Source: Pseudonocardia alni (GTDB lineage Bacteria > Actinomycetota > Actinomycetes > Mycobacteriales > Pseudonocardiaceae). Taken from it: a DNA stretch of 64,000 bases. The DNA lies in assembly GCF_002813375.1 (NCBI RefSeq), contig NZ_PHUJ01000003.1, forward strand, positions 1,922,001 through 1,986,000, written 5' to 3'. Of the stretch, positions 59,029 through 64,000 are shown piece by piece. Both the position numbers and the translations under genes were made by a program. Position 1 is the stretch's first letter. The number at the start of each line of letters is the position of its first letter. The notes beneath the pieces are model-generated. The model saw nothing but the letters and a program-made list of their open reading frames with translations. It did not search any database and was not told the DNA's origin.

Positions 59029-60207
59029 TCAGGACGACGAGGACGGAGCTCCGCTGGCTCGGTCGTCCTGACCGATCCCGTCACGGCGCTGGCGTTCGCG
59101 GTAGCCGTAGGCCGCCCGCCGTACGGCTTCCTCGCTGTCGAGTCCGGATCCCAGCGCACCGGCGACGGTGGCCAGGCCGGTGGCCAGCCAGGCGAGCATC
59201 AGGTGGTCGGCGAGCTCGGGTGGGCGGCCCAGGCTCGAGCCGAGGACCGAGGGCTCGAGCAGGAACAGCGACCCGAGGAAAGTGAGGACGTACACGGCCG
59301 CAGCCATGACCAGCACGCCGATGCTCAACGTCAACACGGTGGAGGCGTTGTACAACAGGGTCTCCTCCCGCTCACCGTCGTCGTCGGCGCGTTCCCACAG
59401 GTGGTGGGCGCAAATGATCCAGGCGACCATCAGCGCGACCGACACCACTGTCGTCAGGACGAGTTTGCCCGTCCCGAGCTGGGTGGAGAGCAGCCAGACC
59501 GTCGTCGAGGTGATGGTCAGGTAAGCGCTGGTGCCCAGCACGGCGGCCAGGGCGGAGCGCATGCCCAGGACGAGGCGCCAGGGCTGGTTGGTGCGCACCA
59601 TGCCGGCGAGCAGGCGGGCCCGACCGCGCCATGGTGTCGTCACGTAGCGTCGGGTGTGCCGGTCGTCCCCGATGTCGACGACGCGGACCGGGTGCAGATA
59701 TCTCGCGCTCACGCGCCCGACGCGGCTCGGGTGGTCCTGCCCACGTTCGAGGCCGGCGTCAGCGGTTCCGGTGAGGTCGGCGACCAGGCGCACGACGGCA
59801 TTGCGGACCTTCTGGTGCTGCAGGAACGGTCCGAATCCGGGTAGCGAGAGGCTGGCGACGCGCCGGTCGTGATCGAGGTCGGCAACGATCGGACGATCCT
59901 CGTACTGCATCGGGAGGTCGGTGATGTAGACGCCGACGTCCCACCCGGTGTCGGCGATCCGGTCAGCCACGGCATCGAGGACTTCCTCGGGGTCCTGTGC
60001 CGAGGCGGTGACCGGGAGGGTCATCGTCCGCAGCTCCCACACGATGTCGCTGCCGATCTGCGCCCCCAGCATGTCCGGGAGGTCGTCGACCAGCTCGGCG
60101 GCGATCTCCGCGGGGGTGTCAGGGTCGGCGAGTAGCCCGACGACGAGAGTCCGTCGACGATCCTCAGTGGTCGAGCCAGAAGCTGCTTGCTGGTCGAGGC
60201 CCGTCAT
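59029..60207 (-). CDS. Conserved-looking membrane protein, four helices
   Basis: A 392-aa protein with a soluble N-terminal half (residues 1-210; GWDVGVYITDLPMQYEDRPI, DHDRRVASLSLPGFGPFLQH) and four membrane helices after it (SALAAVLGTSAYLTI, TTVVSVALMVAWIICAHHLW, IGVLVMAAAVYVLTF, LMLAWLATGLATVAGALG). I do not know a named family; similar proteins occur in actinobacteria. GGAGGAATAC precedes ATG 60207. It is downstream of, and on the same strand as, the STAS gene, possibly co-expressed. Confidence 0.75.
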   Translation of the reverse strand: MTGLDQQAASGSTTEDRRRTLVVGLLADPDTPAEIAAELVDDLPDMLGAQIGSDIVWELRTMTLPVTASAQDPEEVLDAVADRIADTGWDVGVYITDLPMQYEDRPIVADLDHDRRVASLSLPGFGPFLQHQKVRNAVVRLVADLTGTADAGLERGQDHPSRVGRVSARYLHPVRVVDIGDDRHTRRYVTTPWRGRARLLAGMVRTNQPWRLVLGMRSALAAVLGTSAYLTITSTTVWLLSTQLGTGKLVLTTVVSVALMVAWIICAHHLWERADDDGEREETLLYNASTVLTLSIGVLVMAAAVYVLTFLGSLFLLEPSVLGSSLGRPPELADHLMLAWLATGLATVAGALGSGLDSEEAVRRAAYGYRERQRRDGIGQDDRASGAPSSSS

Positions 60208-60239
60208 GTATTCCTCCTCACTGCGTGCCGCCGACTCCC

Positions 60240-60287
60240 GGTGGCGATCCCACTGGCGATCTCGATGGCGATCTCGTTGGCAACGGT
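60240..60287. repeat. 12-bp degenerate tandem repeat
   Basis: Four consecutive 12-mers of the form NNTGGCGATCTC (60240-60251, 60252-60263, 60264-60275, 60276-60287, the last degenerate) stand in the 165-bp gap between the STAS gene and the membrane-protein gene. Confidence 0.6.
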
Positions 60288-60372
60288 GAGCCGGATCCAC
60301 GCCCAGCCGCCGCAGCCCCCGGGTGGCCCCGGCCGGAATCAGCCGCACGATCAGGTAGCCGACGATCAGTGG

Positions 60373-60867
60373 TCATGTCGGTGGCCGGGCCCGAGCGTGG
60401 GGTCGGGTCGGCCGTGGCAGGTCGAGACGCGGCCCCACGAAATCCGGGACGTGTGCGCCTCGTTCGACGGTGCTGGTGGTAGAGGTGCCGGTAATGAGCA
60501 TCTGCAGGGCCACCTCGGCGGTAGGGAAGGTCCGGAACCCGGACAGCAGCCGGCGGGCCCGCAGCGGCAATTGCGCAACCCTGCCCTGGCAGCCGCTCAG
60601 ACACACCCCGATGCCGCGCTGTCCGGCCGTGTACGGGGCATGCCGCAGCGACTCGAGACCACCCGGCTCGAAGCACCGCACCTGCTCGATGTCGAGTACG
60701 AGGTCCGTCACCGCCTGATGCCGTCCCGCGATCAGGTCCAGTTGCGCAGCGACCAGGCGCAGCACACTGGCTGCGGCAGCCTGGTCCAGCCGCCCGGCGA
60801 CCCGGATCAACCGCACCGCCGGGATCGGCGCCTCCACGATGACCTGTAGACCGTTGTGATCGTGCAC
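60373..60867 (-). CDS. STAS-domain protein (anti-sigma-factor antagonist-like)
   Basis: A 164-aa protein whose residues about 10-110 form a STAS domain: RLIRVAGRLDQAAAASVLRL, DLVLDIEQVRCFEPGGLESL. The usual phospho-acceptor Ser in the DSSGL loop is replaced by EPGGL, so it may not be switched by an anti-sigma kinase. The C-terminal 50 residues are Arg/Pro-rich. GGGAGG precedes GTG 60867. Likely partner is a sigma-factor regulatory kinase or the neighbouring membrane protein, but neither is shown. Confidence 0.75.
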   Translation of the reverse strand: MHDHNGLQVIVEAPIPAVRLIRVAGRLDQAAAASVLRLVAAQLDLIAGRHQAVTDLVLDIEQVRCFEPGGLESLRHAPYTAGQRGIGVCLSGCQGRVAQLPLRARRLLSGFRTFPTAEVALQMLITGTSTTSTVERGAHVPDFVGPRLDLPRPTRPHARARPPT

Positions 60868-61036
60868 CGGACTCGCCTCCCCGGCTCGTCGTTGTCGGCC
60901 GCAGCGCCCGCCCCGGGGGGGGGGCGACCTTCCGAGTGCGCTGACGTGAACGGGCGGCGCGGCCCACCGCGCCAGGCGTCGAACCTGCACAGGGCCGGCC
61001 GCTTCCCGCCCTTGCCCGTCGTCACGTGGGTCGTGA

Positions 61037-61312
61037 TCAGAGGGGCAGCGCTTCTGCGTTCACGTCGACCGGCTCGATCGTCGGTGGGGGGAACAGGACC
61101 CCGGTGTTGTTCTTGAGGGCGTGGGCGACCTCGCCGGAGAGGTGGGTCTGACGGCCGGAGTCGTCGGGGAAGGCGTCGTCGATGCCGAAGGACGGAGGTC
61201 CGAAGCGGACAGCGAACCACCGCACGATGTCGGGCTCCTGCTCCACGATGCCGAGCCCTTGCTGCAGGACTCGCACCCTGTGTGGGTCCGCTCGGCCCAC
61301 CGCAGCATCCAC
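61037..61312 (-). pseudogene. N-terminally broken antibiotic-biosynthesis-monooxygenase (ABM) protein
   Basis: The frame ending at 61037 gives GLGIVEQEPDIVRWFAVRFG, then GIDDAFPDDSGRQTHLSGEV and IEPVDVNAEALP, the body and tail of a dimeric ABM-fold protein. The first strand, normally about 18 residues, is missing or in another frame (an alternative frame offers VAEWMLRWAERTH). No good start or ribosome site is seen. It probably is a frameshifted copy. Confidence 0.55.
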
Positions 61313-61344
61313 TCCGCCACGGGTCGTGGCGTCCGACCGGTTGA

Positions 61345-62493
61345 TCAGTTGGGCTGGGTGGGGTTGAGGACGACCTTGGTCCAGCCCTCGTCGCGGGCGT
61401 CGAAGTGCTGGTAGGCCTCCGGCGCCTGGTCGAGGGTCAGGTTGTGGGACACGATCCAGGACGGGGTGATCTTGTCTTCGGCGATGAGGTTGCGCAGGTG
61501 ACGGTTGTAGCGCTTGACCGGCGCCTGCCCGCAGCCCATCTGCTGGCCCTTGAACCAGAAGTCGCCGAAGTCGAAGCGGGCCTTGCCCTGCTGGGCGAGC
61601 TCGTCGGGAGCGCCGGGGTCCTGCGGGACGAACACGCCGACGGTGCCGATTCCACCGGCGAACTTCACCGAGGCGACCAGGTTGTTGAGGGTCAGCGCGT
61701 TGTCCTCGTTGCCCTGGGGGTCGTGGGCCTGGTAGCCGACGCACTCGGCGCCGCGGTCGGCGCCGCGGCCGCCTGTCTGCTCCATGACCTGGTCGACCGG
61801 GGAGCCCTTCGAGTCGTCGATCGGGATCGCGCCGATCTGTTCGGCCAGCTTGAGCCGGTCGGGGTGGCGGTCGACGACCATCACCTTCGCCGCGCCCTTC
61901 ACCGTCGCCGACAGGGCGGCCATCAGCCCGACCGGGCCACCGCCGTAGATCACGATCGTCTCGCCGGGCGTCAGCCCGGCCATCTCCACCGCGTGCCAGC
62001 CGGTGGGCAGGATGTCGGAGAGCATCGTGAAGTCGTTCTGCTTGCTCTTGGCTTCCTCGGGCAGGCGCAGGCACTGGAAGTCGCCCCACGGGACGCGCAG
62101 GTACTCGGCCTGCCCGCCGGCCCAGCCGCCCATGTCTGCGAAGCCGTAGGCGCCCCCTGCGACGCCCGGTTCGTTGGCGGTCAGGCAGTAGTTGGTCAGC
62201 CCGCGCTCACAGTTGTTGCAGTGCCCGCAGCTGACGTTGAACGGGACGGAGACCATGTCCCCTACCCGGATCTTGTCGACGCCACCGCCGACCTCGACGA
62301 CCTCACCGAGGTTCTCGTGGCCGAAGATGCGGCCCTGATCGAAGTCGGTGCGCCCCTCGTACATGTGCAGGTCCGACCCGCAGATGTTGGTCGAGGTGAT
62401 CTTCACCAGCACGTCGGTGGGCTTCTCGATCCGGGCGTCGGGGACCTCGTCGACGCTGACCTGGCGCGGACCGTGATAGACGAGTGCCTTCAT
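61345..62493 (-). CDS. Zinc-dependent alcohol/formaldehyde dehydrogenase (glutathione-independent type)
   Basis: A 382-aa medium-chain zinc dehydrogenase. Catalytic zinc ligands are C38 and H59-E60 (NICGSDLH, FGHENLGEV); structural zinc Cys are 89, 92, 95 and 103. The NAD motif is YGGGPVGLMAALSA. The long insert with GYQAHDPQGNEDNALTLNNL is typical of the glutathione-independent formaldehyde dehydrogenase/dismutase group. AAGGAG precedes ATG 62493 by eight bases. It oxidises formaldehyde or another small aldehyde/alcohol. A broken PfpI gene lies upstream on the same strand. Confidence 0.9.
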   Translation of the reverse strand: MKALVYHGPRQVSVDEVPDARIEKPTDVLVKITSTNICGSDLHMYEGRTDFDQGRIFGHENLGEVVEVGGGVDKIRVGDMVSVPFNVSCGHCNNCERGLTNYCLTANEPGVAGGAYGFADMGGWAGGQAEYLRVPWGDFQCLRLPEEAKSKQNDFTMLSDILPTGWHAVEMAGLTPGETIVIYGGGPVGLMAALSATVKGAAKVMVVDRHPDRLKLAEQIGAIPIDDSKGSPVDQVMEQTGGRGADRGAECVGYQAHDPQGNEDNALTLNNLVASVKFAGGIGTVGVFVPQDPGAPDELAQQGKARFDFGDFWFKGQQMGCGQAPVKRYNRHLRNLIAEDKITPSWIVSHNLTLDQAPEAYQHFDARDEGWTKVVLNPTQPN

Positions 62494-62541
62494 GAGCAAA
62501 CTCCTTGGCTTGTTTCGGGTGCCGTGGCGGTCGGTGGTGGG

Positions 62542-62832
62542 TCAGGCGGCAGCCGGGACGGCCGCGAACTGTTCGACGATCGCCGCGCAGAACGCGGGCA
62601 GGTCGAACGGTGACCGGCTGGTGATGAACTGGCCGTCGACGCAGACCTCGTCGTCGACGACCTCGGCACCGGCGTCGCGCAGGTCGGTGCGGATCGAGGC
62701 CCACGACGTCAGTCGCCGACCGCGGATCACGTCGGCCTCGGCGAGGGTCCAGGGGCCGTGACAGATCGAGGCGACCGGCTTGCCGGTGCCCACGAACGCG
62801 CGCACGAACTCCACCGCGGCGGGGTCGGTGCC
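62542..62832 (-). pseudogene. C-terminal half of a PfpI/DJ-1-family protein
   Basis: The last 96 codons are well preserved: nucleophile Cys in [20 protein letters not shown], then [20 protein letters not shown] and the closing [14 protein letters not shown]. The N-terminal half, with the Glu that pairs with the Cys, is absent; upstream sequence in the same frame is unrelated. PfpI/YhbO-type proteins act as protease-like or deglycase/chaperone stress factors. The truncated form is probably inactive. Confidence 0.65.
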
Positions 62833-63146
62833 GGGTCCGGTCGGTCTGGTCGAGCACGGTGAGCCGATACTGGTCGGGTTCGACGGCCGTTCGGGTCGTG
62901 TCACCTTCCAGATGGGTTTCACCGTCGAGATGGTCGGGGCGTGGTCGACGGCCCCAACGGGGCCGGCCAGCAATGACGACATCGAAAATGCGCTACCTTC
63001 CGGTGCTCGCGAGAAACCTCGTGATGCGCTCAGTCGGCCCGGGGGCCACGGCGGGGCCAGGACGTTAAGGAACCGACAGCGTCAGACCAGAGCCGTTTCC
63101 GGCCGAGGCGGCGGTGCGGAATCGGTGCCACCCGGACCTGCCGCGC

Positions 63147-63210
63147 TCAGCGCGCGGCCAGGATGGCGGCAGGAGCCTCGCCGTAGTGGCGATAGGTAGT
63201 GGCCTGATCG
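63147..63210 (-). pseudogene. C-terminal tip of an AraC-family regulator
   Basis: The minus strand reads ATTYRHYGEAPAAILAAR then TGA, the last turn of the second AraC helix-turn-helix (normally ATTYRRxYGEAP). It parallels the larger fragment at 63478-63664, which suggests remains of two related regulator genes or a duplication. Confidence 0.5.
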
Positions 63211-63477
63211 TCTCCCCTCAGTGGCGGCTCTCAGCCTGTTACACATCTGCGGCGTCGACATGGGTCCACCGGGACGAACGCTCCGGCCGATCCTCGGCCT
63301 GCGAGCGCAGTCCTCCAGCCGCCGGAGGAGAAGAAGGCGAGGCGGCGGCGCCGGGACGCGTCGGCCGTGAGAGTCCACCGAGCTGCTTGTCGCCCTCGTG
63401 CAGTTCGGCCAGCAGCTCCAGGTCGGCCGGCCTGACCGCGCTGCGCGGGGTGCGCCGAAACGGCCGCGTTCAGTGCA

Positions 63478-63664
63478 GCGGACGGGTCAGGGTGGCGGGG
63501 GGCCTCGCCGTACTGGCGTCGGTAGGTGGTGGCGCAGCGGCCCGGGTGGCTGAAGCCCCACAGGTGGCGACGTCGATGACCCGGATCCCGCCGCCGGGGT
63601 CGGCGACGGCCAGGCCGCGTGGGCACGGTCGAGGCGCACGTTCTGCAGGTACTGCTTCGGGGAC
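63478..63664 (-). pseudogene. Frameshifted C-terminal fragment of an AraC-family regulator
   Basis: Across three frames the minus strand reads SPKQYLQNVRLDRAHAA, then LAVADPGGGIRVIDVAT, then WGFSHPGRCATTYRRQYGEA, the second helix-turn-helix of an AraC protein. Two frame changes are needed, near 63610 and 63560. The N-terminal domain is not recognisable upstream. Confidence 0.6.
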
Positions 63665-64000
63665 CGGTCCCTCGTGCTGCCTGGGCCTTACCGGTTCTGG
63701 CGGGGAACGGTAACGGCGCCGAAGACCACGCCTGTGCCCAGCGCCGACCTCGCCCGCGCAGATGCATACGTTGCGGACGGACGCGCGCCCCACCGCCGGG
63801 CGGCTGACGCCGCCGATAACGACAGCGCCGCCACTGGCAGGACGACGCCAGGACTCTGCTTCGTGGGCCGTCGAGCCCCTGTCGGAACCGTCGCCGAGCC
63901 ACAGCCGGCTGCTCCCGGTACATCTGGCCGGCCCACATCACGGTCACGCCGCGGTGGTCTTTGCGCCGGACCTGACCGGAGCAGGGGACGCCGGCCTCGC

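Larger units (their letters stand above)
62833..64000. other. Decayed region at the right edge
   Basis: No intact gene is supported here. It holds two AraC C-terminal fragments listed separately and other short coding-like pieces on the minus strand (for example DLELLAELHEGDKQLGGL near 63365-63420) that I cannot name. The last 300 bases show nothing recognisable. Confidence 0.5.

Noticed and set aside
1-64000. CRISPR arrays, prophage or biosynthetic cluster
   Set aside because: No regularly spaced repeats, phage structural genes, integrase, or polyketide/peptide synthetase modules were seen.

Overview
The window is very GC-rich DNA with codons almost always ending in G or C, GTG starts, and many ATGA/GTGA stop-start overlaps. 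With an MceG-type ATPase, Mrp antiporter genes in an actinobacterial arrangement and many TetR/MarR/IclR regulators, it fits a high-GC actinobacterium, probably Pseudonocardiaceae such as Pseudonocardia. The taxon is inferred from gene content and style, not from a marker gene. Positions 1 to about 49.7 kb read as a catabolic and transport region with few broken genes. From about 50 kb to the right end the density of fragments and empty stretches rises sharply, as in an accessory or decaying region.

Left block (1-14.7 kb): a set of genes matching the iac (indole-3-acetic acid catabolism) family. Minus strand: IacA-like flavoprotein, IacB-like small protein, Rieske dioxygenase alpha and beta subunits (IacC/IacD) and an SDR (IacE, cut by the window edge). 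Plus strand: PAS histidine kinase, flavin reductase (IacG), an unknown 91-aa protein and an amidase-signature protein (IacH). A second minus-strand operon encodes an MHS-type transporter, copper amine oxidase, aldehyde dehydrogenase, IacI-like SnoaL protein and a FixJ-type response regulator. A divergent intradiol dioxygenase closes the block. The inferred route is arylethylamine (for example tryptamine) -> aldehyde -> arylacetate (for example IAA) -> catechol-type product -> ring cleavage. The two-component pair takes the regulatory place that MarR has in proteobacterial iac loci. A similar 16-bp box lies at all three promoter regions.

Middle (14.7-33 kb): a DHA2 drug exporter with divergent TetR; a 68-aa helical protein; ethanolamine permease with eutB and eutC, where the 5' end of eutB looks frameshifted; an orphan MceG ATPase fused in frame to a relic of an Mce-associated protein; TetR with acyl-CoA dehydrogenase and an APH-like kinase; a YdeP-type molybdopterin oxidoreductase; a MarR/SDR pair; and a Rieske oxygenase plus sarcosine-oxidase-like enzyme with a divergent LysR, suggesting demethylation of a betaine-like compound.

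Aromatic block 2 (33-39.3 kb): a two-component phenol or 4-hydroxyphenylacetate-type monooxygenase (HpaB/PheA1 family plus flavin reductase), catechol 1,2-dioxygenase, then after a strong hairpin a RibF-like FAD synthetase lacking a normal kinase domain and a SnoaL-enol-lactonase fusion. A divergent IclR regulator has a perfect palindrome in the shared promoter region.

39.5-49.7 kb: DUF3048 lipoprotein, DASS anion transporter, alpha/beta hydrolase, and a complete mrpAB-C-D-E-F-G cation/proton antiporter operon. 50-64 kb: tRNA-like 3' sequence, epoxide-hydrolase-like gene, IS21 relic, broken glycosidase-like gene, MFS transporter, small proteins, PucR regulator, membrane protein, STAS protein, zinc alcohol dehydrogenase, and fragments of a flippase, ABM monooxygenase, PfpI protein and two AraC regulators. 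No CRISPR array, rRNA, complete canonical tRNA, integrase or intact transposase was seen.
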